This document shows positions 56,926 through 64,000 of a stretch of 64,000 bases of DNA, one piece after another. A program made the translations under genes and the position numbers. The notes below the pieces were generated by a model. The model saw nothing but the letters and a program-made list of their open reading frames with translations. It did no database searches and was not told where the DNA came from. This DNA comes from Maricaulis sp048269565. GTDB lineage: Bacteria > Pseudomonadota > Alphaproteobacteria > Caulobacterales > Maricaulaceae. How positions within the stretch are numbered: position 1 is the first letter of the stretch; the number at the start of each line of letters is the position of its first letter. The stretch lies in NCBI RefSeq assembly GCF_048269565.1, contig NZ_JBLXIK010000001.1:496001-560000 (forward strand). Reading direction: 5' to 3'.

Positions 56926-57765
56926 CTAACCGGCCGCAAGATCGACGTGAAAATTGACTTCTATAAGGCGCCACTGCGAATAGCGATCGGCGGGCAGGCT
57001 GTAGGGCGCGCAATCGAGTACGGCGGTCTGTGCCCGCTCTGCGGCAGTGAGCCAGAATGAATTGCCCGAGGCCTGGATGCGGCCCAGATCCTTCACGCGC
57101 GGCGGCCCGGACAGGCTGCCGTCGCGATTGAGACGCACCTCGACGACGACACCGAGAGTTTCCGGATTCGGCATGTCGGCAACGGTCCGCCAGCAGCGAT
57201 AGGTCTGCGAGCGGATCAGGGTTGCCAGATCAGCGGTGTTGCTGGCGCCGGTGCCGACGGCGCTGCGCTCAGCGCCCTGATCGGGCGCACCGGCATCCTG
57301 GCGGGCATCGGCGACCTGGCGTTCAAGATCGCCCAGCAGATCCGCCAGGGAGGGCTCGGACGGGCGGGTCTCCGGCGGCTGCACGATACGCTGTGGCGGC
57401 TGGCGCACCGGTGGCGACGGCTCTTCCGGTTCAGGCTCGGGCTCAGGCTCGGGGGTGACCGGCTCGGGCACGCTTTCCGGCTCGACATCGATGACTTCGG
57501 CGGCCTGTTCCGGCTCAGGCTCCGGTTCCGGCGCCGGGGACGGTGCCGCGATCTCGTCCTCGATCGTGGCCTCTTCGAGGGCCTCTTCCGGTTCCGGCAC
57601 AGGGTCGGGCGCGCGGGCACGCACACTCGTCATCTCGCCCAGCGTCACGATATCGATCGGAATGATCGGCGCGGCATCGAACATCTGCGCCGCACGGGGC
57701 AGATAGATCAGCCCTGCGGCGATGATGCCGAGATGGACAAAGAGGGAGAGGACAAAACCACGCAC
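56926..57765 (-). CDS. tolA: TolA-like energy-transducing protein
   Basis: This 279-residue protein has an N-terminal membrane anchor (about 4–24). A Pro/Glu-rich periplasmic stalk follows (about 50–130, many EPEPEPE tracts) and then a C-terminal globular domain with SQTYRCWRTVADMPNPE and LDCAPYSLPADRY, the TolA/TonB_C-like fold with two Cys. It spans the periplasm to contact TolB, Pal and porins. The stalk is proline-rich instead of the alanine-rich helix of E. coli TolA. Confidence 0.9.
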   Translation of the reverse strand: MRGFVLSLFVHLGIIAAGLIYLPRAAQMFDAAPIIPIDIVTLGEMTSVRARAPDPVPEPEEALEEATIEDEIAAPSPAPEPEPEPEQAAEVIDVEPESVPEPVTPEPEPEPEPEEPSPPVRQPPQRIVQPPETRPSEPSLADLLGDLERQVADARQDAGAPDQGAERSAVGTGASNTADLATLIRSQTYRCWRTVADMPNPETLGVVVEVRLNRDGSLSGPPRVKDLGRIQASGNSFWLTAAERAQTAVLDCAPYSLPADRYSQWRLIEVNFHVDLAAG

Positions 57766-57775
57766 GCGCCGGCCG

Positions 57776-58210
57776 CTATCGCTCTATCGGGTCCGTGACG
57801 AGACCCAGATTGGTGAAGCCGGCCGCGTTGACCCGCGCCATCACCCGGGCCACATCGCCATAGGCCGCACCGTCATCGGCACGGATGAAAATCCGGCTGG
57901 CATAACCGGTGCCTGCGATCGCCGTCAGGCGCGGCGCCAGTTCCTCAAGCGTCACGACGGTTTCCTGCAGGTAGATTTCGCCATCAGTCGTGATCGAGAT
58001 CGTCAGCGGTTCCTCGCCAGCGGGCAGATTGCGCGCTTCGGTACGCGGCAGATCGACCGGCACACCGACGGTCAGCAGCGGGGCGGTGATCATGAAGACG
58101 ATCAGCAGCACCAGCATGACATCGACGAAAGGCGTGACGTTGATCTCGGCCTTCGGCTTCCACTTGGCGCGGCCGCGGCCGGAACGGCCATTATCAAGAG
58201 AGGCAGCCAT
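57776..58210 (-). CDS. tolR: Tol-Pal system protein TolR
   Basis: This 144-residue ExbD/TolR protein has the membrane helix motif NVTPFVDVMLVLLIVFMIT with the essential Asp (about residue 30) and a periplasmic domain ending in the swapped ARVNAAGFTNLGLVTDPIER. It uses the proton gradient with TolQ to energise TolA. It lies three bases after tolQ and overlaps none. Confidence 0.95.
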   Translation of the reverse strand: MAASLDNGRSGRGRAKWKPKAEINVTPFVDVMLVLLIVFMITAPLLTVGVPVDLPRTEARNLPAGEEPLTISITTDGEIYLQETVVTLEELAPRLTAIAGTGYASRIFIRADDGAAYGDVARVMARVNAAGFTNLGLVTDPIER

Positions 58211-58213
58211 CGC

Positions 58214-58882
58214 TCAATGCTCGTCGCGGTCAGCCAGCGCCGACAATTCGTCGACATAGCCATCAAGGCGCGATGCATATTTGGCCACATTGGCCGACAG
58301 AACGTTGAAGAAGATCACGGCCGGGATGGCGGCCAGCAGGCCCAGCGCGGTGGCAAACAGTGCCTCGGCAATGCCCGGGGCGACGACGGCGAGATTGGTG
58401 TCCTGCGAGGCAGCGATGGCGCGGAAGGCATTCATGATGCCCCAGACCGTTCCGAACAGGCCGACGAAGGGCGCCGATGACGCGATGGTGGCGAGAACAC
58501 CGAGACCGCTTTCGGTATCGGTCAGCTGGCGTCCGGCTTCGGCGCCGGCGGCCTTGGCAACGCGGCCGCCCGGATTGGCGCCCTTCCATTCGCGCAGCCC
58601 GGCCGCGAAGACGCGGCTGAACGGCTCGCGGGCATTCTTGGCGAACTGGTCAGCAAGCGCATCGAGCGAGCGGCCCGACCAGAATTCACGCTCAAACACC
58701 CGCGCCTTGGCATGCAGGCTGCGCAGTTGCAGCGACTTGTCGATGGCGATCGCCCAAGACCAGACCGACATGAAGGCCAGGACGCACATCACACCTTTGA
58801 CGACCCAGTCGGCGCGCAGGAACAGGGCGAGGAAGCTGAAGCCCTCGACCGCCTGAGCCACGTCTACAACAGTTGCATCCAT
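58214..58882 (-). CDS. tolQ: Tol-Pal system protein TolQ
   Basis: This 222-residue MotA/ExbB-type channel protein has three membrane helices (about 22–42, 128–150, 165–190) with a cytoplasmic loop. PFVGLFGTVWGIMNAFRAIA and LFATALGLLAAIPAVIFFNV match family motifs. The ATG at 58882 follows GAGGAAAAA; an extension to 58990 is not used. It begins the tolQRAB–pal run. The 259-bp upstream gap holds AT-rich sequence that may contain a promoter. Confidence 0.95.
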   Translation of the reverse strand: MDATVVDVAQAVEGFSFLALFLRADWVVKGVMCVLAFMSVWSWAIAIDKSLQLRSLHAKARVFEREFWSGRSLDALADQFAKNAREPFSRVFAAGLREWKGANPGGRVAKAAGAEAGRQLTDTESGLGVLATIASSAPFVGLFGTVWGIMNAFRAIAASQDTNLAVVAPGIAEALFATALGLLAAIPAVIFFNVLSANVAKYASRLDGYVDELSALADRDEH

Positions 58883-59141
58883 GAATTTTTCCTCGACTTG
58901 CGTCCCGGCACGACACGCCGGACGATTGGCTTTCGCACGTATATTCACATTGCAGGCCATGAGACGCGTGGGGCATCTGATGCTCGCCAAGCGCTATGGC
59001 GCCCGATTGCGGCAAATTTCAGATGATCCGGCGGCCCTGCCAGCAAATTCGTCGCAGACCCTCAACGCAGATCGCCGCCAATTCAAGCCTTCGCGGGCTG
59101 CAATTTGATAATTTGCTGATTTATTTCTGCAGCCGGTAGCG

Positions 59142-59600
59142 TCAGGCTTCGGAAATCACGTAGGGCATCCAGGCTTGCGCCATGGATTTGGGCGGCCGTT
59201 TGGCGCGCCCTGACGGATCCATGCAGACCGCCTGCACAGCGGCGGTTGCGATGATCTCGTCACCGCGGCGCAAGACCTGGTCCATCATCATGCGCGCGCC
59301 CTGCTGCGGCCGGTAGATCGTCTCGACCACCAGCGCATCATCCACTCTCGCGGCCCGGACAAATTCAACATTCATCCGCCGCACGGCGAGGGCCAGCGGA
59401 TCGGCCTGGGTCGCCAGCTCGGTATGGCTGATGCCGAGGCAGCGCAGGCTGTCGGTGCGGCCACGCTCGAAGAAATGCAGATAGCGCGCGTGATAAACGA
59501 CGCCGGAAAAATCCGTGTCTTCATAATACACGCGCACCGGCAGGCGATGGATGCGGTCGGCACCGAAGGCGCCGGAGGTGGGGAGGAGTGGATCAGTCAT
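59142..59600 (-). CDS. ybgC: Acyl-CoA thioesterase YbgC
   Basis: This 152-residue hotdog-fold protein has VYYEDTDFSGVVYHARYLHF with the catalytic Asp (DTDFSGVVYH), typical of YbgC. It hydrolyses short acyl-CoAs and associates with the Tol-Pal gene cluster in most proteobacteria. The stop is separated from tolQ by 259 bp; it lies seven bases after ruvB and is probably co-transcribed with it. Confidence 0.93.
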   Translation of the reverse strand: MTDPLLPTSGAFGADRIHRLPVRVYYEDTDFSGVVYHARYLHFFERGRTDSLRCLGISHTELATQADPLALAVRRMNVEFVRAARVDDALVVETIYRPQQGARMMMDQVLRRGDEIIATAAVQAVCMDPSGRAKRPPKSMAQAWMPYVISEA

Positions 59601-59607
59601 CAGGGCC

Positions 59608-60663
59608 TCATTTCCCGAACAGGCTGGCCGGCCCCGTTGCCGGCGCGACCGGTGGCGTCAGACCGAGATGATCCCAGGCGCGCGCCGTTGCGACGCGGCC
59701 ACGCGGGGTGCGTTGCAGAAAGCCCTGCTGGATCAGGAAGGGTTCGACAACATCTTCCAGCGCATCGCGGGCCTCGGCCAGCGCGGCGGCAAGGGTTTCG
59801 ACCCCGACCGGGCCGCCGGCAAAGCTCACCATCAGCGCCTTGAGATAACGCCGGTCGAGACTGTCGAGCCCGAGCCCGTCCACTTCGAGCCGCCGCAGGG
59901 CCTTGTCGGCCGTATCGGCCGTGATTTCATTGCTGCCATCGGCCTCGACGAAATCGCGCACCCGGCGCAAGAGCCGTCCGGCGACGCGCGGCGTGCCGCG
60001 GGCGCGGCGGGCGATCTCGCGGGCACCGTCGGGGCTGGCATTGATGCCGAGCTTGCTGGCGGCACGGCTGACGATCAGGCCGAGCTCGGCCTCGTCATAG
60101 AATTCCAGCCTTACCGGCACACCGAACCGGTCGCGCAGCGGATTGGCCAGCAGGCCGGCGCGGGTGGTGGCGCCGACCAGGGTGAAGGGCGGCAATTCGA
60201 TCCGAACCGTCCGCGCCGAAGGCCCCTCGCCGATCACCAGATCGAGGCAGTAATCCTCCATCGCCGGATAGAGGATTTCCTCGACGACGGGCGGCAGGCG
60301 GTGGATCTCGTCAATGAAGAGAACATCGCGCGGCTCGAGATTGGTCAGGATGGCGGCGAGATCGCCGGCCTTCGCAATCACCGGACCGGATGTGGCCCGG
60401 AAACCGACACCCATTTCGCGCGCGACGATCTGGGCCAGCGTCGTCTTGCCCAGGCCCGGCGGGCCGGACAGCAGGACATGGTCGAGCGCTTCCTCGCGGC
60501 GGCGGGCAGCATCGACAAACACCTGCAGATTGGCGATCGAGGCTTTTTGGCCGACGAAATCATCGAAGGAGAGCGGGCGCAGGGCCTTGTCGCGACTGTC
60601 ACCCGCTTGCGGCGCATGGTCGACGAGACGGTCGGCAGTGGGGTCCGGAAAGGCGTCAGTCAT
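59608..60663 (-). CDS. ruvB: Holliday junction branch migration ATPase RuvB
   Basis: This 351-residue AAA+ motor has RPLSFDDFVGQKASIANLQV, Walker A LSGPPGLGKTTLAQIV (about 67–74), Walker B VLFIDEIHRLPP and a C-terminal winged helix with RTPRGRVATARAWDHLGL. It drives branch migration with RuvA. It follows ruvA after 57 bp in the ruvCAB order. Confidence 0.97.
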   Translation of the reverse strand: MTDAFPDPTADRLVDHAPQAGDSRDKALRPLSFDDFVGQKASIANLQVFVDAARRREEALDHVLLSGPPGLGKTTLAQIVAREMGVGFRATSGPVIAKAGDLAAILTNLEPRDVLFIDEIHRLPPVVEEILYPAMEDYCLDLVIGEGPSARTVRIELPPFTLVGATTRAGLLANPLRDRFGVPVRLEFYDEAELGLIVSRAASKLGINASPDGAREIARRARGTPRVAGRLLRRVRDFVEADGSNEITADTADKALRRLEVDGLGLDSLDRRYLKALMVSFAGGPVGVETLAAALAEARDALEDVVEPFLIQQGFLQRTPRGRVATARAWDHLGLTPPVAPATGPASLFGK

Positions 60664-60720
60664 GATGCACCGGGTTTAGCCTGAACCGGCCACGGGCAGC
60701 AATGACCGGCTGCGCGACCC

Positions 60721-61368
60721 TCATGGCGCCAGCACGCGCAGGGAAAGACGGATCAGATCGGAGATCGGCGCATCGCTGCCGGCATCGCGCATCACGGTCG
60801 CGACCGCCTGGCGGGCAATGCTCTCCGGATAGCCCAGATTGAGCAGGGCCGAGACCGCATCATCGCGCGCGGCACCGGCTGACGGCGGCATCGGCGTTTG
60901 TGGTGCAGTGTCCGGGACCGCAGTGGCGTCACCATGAACCGGCAGGCCGATAGAGAAACTGCGCCCGAGCGGCGGTGCCTTGTCCTTGAGTTCGGTCGCG
61001 ATGCGCGTCGCCAGCTTGGGACCCACGCCCTTGGCGCGGGCGAAGGCGGCCTTGTCACCGAGCGCGGTGGCATTGGCGAGTTCGTGCGGCGGCAACACAT
61101 CGAGGATCGACAGCGCCGCCTTGGCGCCAACGCCCTGGATTTCCTGCAGCCGGACAAACCAGGCGCGGTCGAGATCATCCGTGAAGCCATAAAGCTTGAA
61201 GGCGTCTTCGCGGACATGGGTCTCGATATGCAGCACCACCGCCTGCCCCGGCTCAAGCCGCGACAGCGTCCGCGTGCCGGCCCCGACCAGATAGCCGACG
61301 CCGTGGACATCGATGACCGCTTCCTCGGCCCCTATTGCCTCGACGACCCCCTTCAACATGCCGATCAT
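60721..61368 (-). CDS. ruvA: Holliday junction branch migration protein RuvA
   Basis: This 215-residue protein has an N-terminal OB fold (MIGMLKGVVEAIGAEEAVID), tandem helix-hairpin-helix motifs (LQEIQGVGAKAALSILDV, FARAKGVGPKLATRIATEL) and a C-terminal domain III (about 165–215) that contacts RuvB. The domain II–III linker (about 140–165) is Pro/Ala-rich. It overlaps ruvC by four bases. Confidence 0.96.
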   Translation of the reverse strand: MIGMLKGVVEAIGAEEAVIDVHGVGYLVGAGTRTLSRLEPGQAVVLHIETHVREDAFKLYGFTDDLDRAWFVRLQEIQGVGAKAALSILDVLPPHELANATALGDKAAFARAKGVGPKLATRIATELKDKAPPLGRSFSIGLPVHGDATAVPDTAPQTPMPPSAGAARDDAVSALLNLGYPESIARQAVATVMRDAGSDAPISDLIRLSLRVLAP

Positions 61369-61856
61369 GCGACGCTCCCGATGCTTCGTGCCCGGCGATG
61401 ATGGGCGTGACAGATGGCAATGGCCAGCGCATCGGCTGCATCGGCGGTCGCCTTGGTGCCAGGCAGCAGGATCGAGACCATGGCCGCGATCTGGGTCTTG
61501 TCGGCAGCACCGGTCCCAACCACCGATTTTTTCACCAACCGCGCTGCGTATTCGGCCACCGGCAGGCCGGCCTGGGCCGGGGCCAGCAAGGCTGCAGCGC
61601 GAGCATGACCCAGCTTGAGGGCAGATGACGCGTTGTTGGCCATGAAGGCCTCCTCGATCGCCGACTCGTCGGGCTGGTGCAGGCGAACCAGTTCGGTCAC
61701 GGCATCAAAGATGTGATTGAGACGCATTGCGAGCGGCGCATCGGTCGGCGGCGTCACAACGCCGTGAGCGATGGCCGCCAGACGGTTGCCATCGACTGTG
61801 ATTACCCCCCACCCCATCCGGCGGAGACCAGGGTCAATTCCCAGAATTCGAATCAT
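61365..61856 (-). CDS. ruvC: Holliday junction resolvase RuvC
   Basis: This 163-residue endonuclease shows all four acidic catalytic positions: MIRILGIDPGLRRMG (Asp7), AIEEAFM (Glu about 68) and the TADAADALAIAICHAH pair near the C-terminus (Asp about 139 and 142). It cuts Holliday junctions symmetrically. ATG 61856 is used; a GTG two codons upstream is also possible. It leads the ruvCAB operon and is divergent from the Tat repeat protein genes. Confidence 0.96.
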   Translation of the reverse strand: MIRILGIDPGLRRMGWGVITVDGNRLAAIAHGVVTPPTDAPLAMRLNHIFDAVTELVRLHQPDESAIEEAFMANNASSALKLGHARAAALLAPAQAGLPVAEYAARLVKKSVVGTGAADKTQIAAMVSILLPGTKATADAADALAIAICHAHHRRARSIGSVA

Positions 61857-62118
61857 GCTCACAACAGGGCCCGCCTTTGATCAAGGGTTTAGCATTTGCG
61901 CAAAGAGAAGAACAAGAGGTGAACGCAAAATTGCTCATCTGAAATGTCCGCCATAACGGCCCGGCGCGGCGCGGATTTTCTGCAAGCGCTTCGCAGTCTC
62001 ACAATTGATGCGAATTGGTCGCAAGAAAACTTTGTAAGCAATTGAAAACAGGCATTTTTATTATACGCAGTATCATTTGACCGCTATCGGGCCTCACGGC
62101 TACAGTAATGGGGAGTAT

Positions 62119-62144
62119 GGACCATTACGAACGCAGGGTTCGTT
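62119..62144 (+). promoter_or_regulatory. Candidate EcfG-type (general stress) promoter for the Tat repeat genes
   Basis: GGACC (62119–62123) and CGTT (62141–62144) are separated by 17 bp, one mismatch from the alphaproteobacterial sigma-EcfG consensus GGAAC-N16/17-CGTT. The start codon is 21 bp after it. An inverted repeat ACGAAC/GTTCGT (62127–62132, 62138–62143) overlaps it. The 303 bp between ruvC and the gene is otherwise AT-rich with no gene seen. Confidence 0.4.
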
Positions 62145-62165
62145 GGTATTAAAGGGGAATTCTAA

Positions 62166-62510
62166 ATGGCTAAAAAAGGCAAGATGAGCCGTCGCTCATT
62201 TCTGACGCGGGTTGCAGGCGGCACGGTTGCCGTCGGCGCCGTCGCGACAGTCGCGGGCGCGACGATGCTGCAGCGCAGCTCCGATGCGGATCCGTCTGAT
62301 TCCGCGGGCAATGCACGCACCGGCATCACCGACAGCGATTCGGGCAGCTATGCTGACCAGGCTGGTCACGGCACTGGCGCCACCGGCATCACCGACAGCG
62401 ACAGCGGCGCCTGCGCCGACACCGGCGGTCACGGCCGCGGGAACTCCGGCTATACGGATAGCGACAGCGGAAGCTGCTCCGATCCGGGTGGTCGCGGTCG
62501 CGGCGGCTAA
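62166..62510 (+). CDS. Tat-exported TDSDSG-repeat protein, 3 repeats
   Basis: This 114-residue protein has a clear Tat signal (MSRRSFLTRVAGG plus a hydrophobic stretch to about residue 38). The mature chain is three repeats of about 20 residues: ITDSDSGSYADQAGHG, ITDSDSGACADTGGHGRG and YTDSDSGSCSDPGGRGRG. The second and third carry Cys where the first has Tyr. Asp/Ser-rich (DSDSG...D) spacing might bind calcium; the GRGRG ends are basic. A strong AAAGGGG site precedes the ATG. It is the first of three tandem paralogues. I do not recognise this family. Confidence 0.85.
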   Translation: MAKKGKMSRRSFLTRVAGGTVAVGAVATVAGATMLQRSSDADPSDSAGNARTGITDSDSGSYADQAGHGTGATGITDSDSGACADTGGHGRGNSGYTDSDSGSCSDPGGRGRGG

Positions 62511-62522
62511 GCCAGCTATTTC

Positions 62523-62552
62523 CGGGTCCGGGCGCCTGCGCGTCCGGACCCG
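62523..62552 (+). terminator. Hairpin after the first Tat repeat gene
   Basis: CGGGTCCGG (62523–62531) pairs with 62544–62552, and the stem continues inward (GCGC pairs) to a CTGC loop. A short TCCTT follows, so it is a weak terminator or a transcript-stabilising stem. Confidence 0.55.
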
Positions 62553-62621
62553 TCCTTCATGCGAGGGATGGCATGCCGGCCCCTGGGGAGGCGCCGGACT
62601 TGATCTCAAAGGAATTTTGCC

Positions 62622-63251
62622 ATGGCAAAAAAGGGAAAGCTGAGCCGCCGCTCGTTTCTGACGAGCGTAGCGGGTGCGGCAGTCGCAACCGGCGCAGCAG
62701 CCGTCGTTACCGGCGGTTCTGAAGCGCAACGTTATACTGGCCGCACCGACAGCGACACCGGCAGCCACGCCGATCGCGCCGGTTACGGACGCACCGGTAT
62801 GACCGACAGTGACAGCGGTTCGAATGCGGATCGTGGCGGCTATGGCCGCGGCAGTACGGGTTATACCGACAGCGACACCGGCAGTTATGCTGACCCGGCC
62901 GGTCGCGGACGTGGCACGACCGGCGTCACCGACAGCGACTCTGGCGCCTATGCCGACCCGGCCAATCGCGGTCGCGGCGGACGCACCGGCGTCACCGACG
63001 GCGATAGCGGCAGTTATGCCGACCCCGTTGGCCGTGGACGCGGTCGTCCGAACAATACCACCGGCATCACCGATTCCGATCCAAACGATCCGGTCGGCAA
63101 TGGTCGCGGACAGCGCGGCTTCACTGACAGCGACAGCGGCAGTTGTGCCGACCCCGGCGGGCGTGGCCGCGGCCCGGTCCGCCAGGGCACGTCTGACAGC
63201 GATTCAGGCCGATGCGCGGATCCCGGTGGCCGGGGCCGCCCGGGCTATTGA
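62622..63251 (+). CDS. Tat-exported TDSDSG-repeat protein, 8 repeats
   Basis: This 209-residue paralogue has the same Tat signal (LSRRSFLTSVAGAAVATGAA) and eight repeats. Six follow the full plan, for example YTDSDTGSYADPAGRGRG. The sixth is shortened to ITDSDPNDPVGNGRG, lacking the central Gly-x-Tyr-Ala block. The last two (SGSCADPGG and SGRCADPGG) carry Cys where most copies have Tyr. AAGGAATTTT precedes the ATG. There is no Cys after the signal, so it is probably a soluble or signal-anchored periplasmic protein. Confidence 0.85.
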   Translation: MAKKGKLSRRSFLTSVAGAAVATGAAAVVTGGSEAQRYTGRTDSDTGSHADRAGYGRTGMTDSDSGSNADRGGYGRGSTGYTDSDTGSYADPAGRGRGTTGVTDSDSGAYADPANRGRGGRTGVTDGDSGSYADPVGRGRGRPNNTTGITDSDPNDPVGNGRGQRGFTDSDSGSCADPGGRGRGPVRQGTSDSDSGRCADPGGRGRPGY

Positions 63252-63276
63252 GCCCATTGCTCGCGACTGAATTTGC

Positions 63277-63303
63277 GGGCGGGCCGCACCATGCGGCCCG
63301 CCC
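63277..63303 (+). terminator. Terminator after the second Tat repeat gene
   Basis: GGGCGGGCCGCA (63277–63288) pairs perfectly with 63292–63303 across a 3-base loop and is followed by AACTTTCTTT. Confidence 0.75.
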
Positions 63304-63345
63304 AACTTTCTTTACGCCCAGCCTTCTTGTGAGGGAGATCATGCA

Positions 63346-64000
63346 ATGGCCAAACGTGGCAAACTGAGCAGACGTTCATTCCTGAGCCGTGTCGCCGGAG
63401 CTTCGCTCGCGGTTGGCGCAACCGGCGTTGTTTCAGCCTGCGCGACGACGGGCTACACCGATGCCGACCCCTATGATCCGGTCGGCGGCGGTGGCGGCGG
63501 TTATGGTGGCCGCGGGATCACCGACAGCGACACCGGCCGCTATGCGGACCAGGTCGGCTATGGTCGCGGCGGCGGCGTCACCGACTCCGATACCGGCAGC
63601 TATGCCGACCCGGTCGGACGGGGCCGTGGCGGCGGCGTGACCGACAGCGATACCGGCAATTATGCCGACCCGGTCGGACGCGGGCGCGGCAGCAGCGGAA
63701 TCACCGACAATGACACCGGCAATTATGCCGATCCGGTCGGCCGCGGACGCGGCGGCAGCGGTGGCGGAAGCCGGATTACCGACAGCGATTCAGGCCGCTA
63801 CGCAGACCCGCCGGGGCGCGGCCGCGGTGGCAATAGCGGCGTCACGGACAGCGATACCGGCGCCTATGCCGATCCCGCCGGGCGCGGGCGCGGTGGCGGC
63901 GTCACCGACAATGACAGCGGCAGCTATGCTGACCCGGTCGGTCAGGGACGTGGACGTGGCGGCCAGGGCCGCAATGTCACCGACAGCGATACCGGCGCCT
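63346..64000 (+). CDS. Tat-exported TDSDSG-repeat lipoprotein, at least 9 repeats (truncated by window edge)
   Basis: The third paralogue starts at the ATG after GAGGGAGATC and is open to the window end (218 codons). Its Tat signal (LSRRSFLSRVAGASLAVGAT) ends VVSAC, a lipobox with Cys32, so it is probably a Tat-exported lipoprotein, unlike the two upstream. The first copy is degenerate (YTDADPYDPVGG); the rest are regular, such as VTDSDTGSYADPVGRGRG, with Tyr retained in all complete copies and Gly-rich spacers of variable length. Two copies have TDND in place of TDSD. Confidence 0.85.
   Translation, partial: MAKRGKLSRRSFLSRVAGASLAVGATGVVSACATTGYTDADPYDPVGGGGGGYGGRGITDSDTGRYADQVGYGRGGGVTDSDTGSYADPVGRGRGGGVTDSDTGNYADPVGRGRGSSGITDNDTGNYADPVGRGRGGSGGGSRITDSDSGRYADPPGRGRGGNSGVTDSDTGAYADPAGRGRGGGVTDNDSGSYADPVGQGRGRGGQGRNVTDSDTGA

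Larger units (their letters stand above)
62319..64000 (+). repeat. Coding tandem repeats across three paralogous genes
   Basis: The DNA encodes about 20 copies of a unit of about 60 bp with core residues TDSD(S/T)Gxx(A/S)DPxGRGRG. Copies occur in three genes separated by gaps of about 95–110 bp that hold hairpins and leader sequences. Codon use varies between copies, so repeats are conserved at protein level rather than recently copied. The array continues beyond the window edge. Confidence 0.85.

Noticed and set aside
62319..64000. Regularly spaced repeats resembling a CRISPR array
   Set aside because: The spacing of about 60 bp is a coding repeat; units differ at synonymous sites, are in frame, and there are no unique spacers or identical direct repeats.

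Overview
The window looks like chromosome of a marine or stalked-type alphaproteobacterium, most likely of the Maricaulis/Hyphomonas group. This is inferred from gene order (the ruv–tol–pal–tilS–ftsH–folP block, argH–lptM–TIGR02302, ftsEX–ydcF–plsC–DUF2125–hisC), high G+C, two large TonB-dependent receptors and a PhaR-regulated polyhydroxyalkanoate step. No rRNA, tRNA, insertion sequence, prophage or CRISPR array was recognised. Coding density is very high and many neighbours overlap by 4 bp (ATGA).

Layout. 0–7.5 kb: a serine hydrolase divergent from a PadR regulator and its membrane partner, etfBA, an amidohydrolase and a membrane-bound AraC regulator. 7.2–11.7 kb: a beta-propeller phytase divergent from a TonB-dependent receptor, with a PhoB-box-like pair of 11-bp repeats between them. 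11.8–21.6 kb: a TlpA-like thioredoxin, argH, lptM, a TIGR02302 protein, a zinc-ribbon protein, then ftsE/ftsX, a YdcF protein, an acyltransferase and a DUF2125 protein. 21.6–27.1 kb: hisC, a methyltransferase, gloB, a cupin protein, an unrecognised exported protein, and phaB divergent from phaR. 27.4–34.1 kb: small membrane proteins and a surface-glycan set (two GT2 enzymes, a GT39 enzyme, an O-antigen ligase) interrupted by an HMG-CoA lyase. 34–39.6 kb: thrS, yidD, a NifU-like scaffold, a small acidic protein and cysS, then folE on the other strand.

39.6–41.4 kb: a HipBA-type toxin–antitoxin pair preceded by two long perfect inverted repeats. 41.4–45.8 kb: a Tat-exported PhoD-like phosphatase and a second TonB-dependent receptor, with four TGTCA half-sites in exact 11-bp phase 70 bp upstream of the receptor. 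With the phytase locus this suggests two PhoB-controlled modules for scavenging organic phosphate. 45.8–61.9 kb: a RluD-type pseudouridine synthase, an M24 peptidase, a SugE-type transporter, a GST, folP, ftsH, tilS, the complete tol–pal system and ruvCAB.

62.1–64.0 kb (window edge): three tandem paralogous genes encoding Tat-exported proteins built almost entirely of a repeat of about 18–22 residues (core TDSDSGSYADPxGRGRG). Repeat number differs (3, 8, at least 9), a candidate stress-sigma promoter lies upstream, and Tyr is replaced by Cys in the last repeats of the first two. I do not recognise this family, and it is the best candidate for an undescribed system here.
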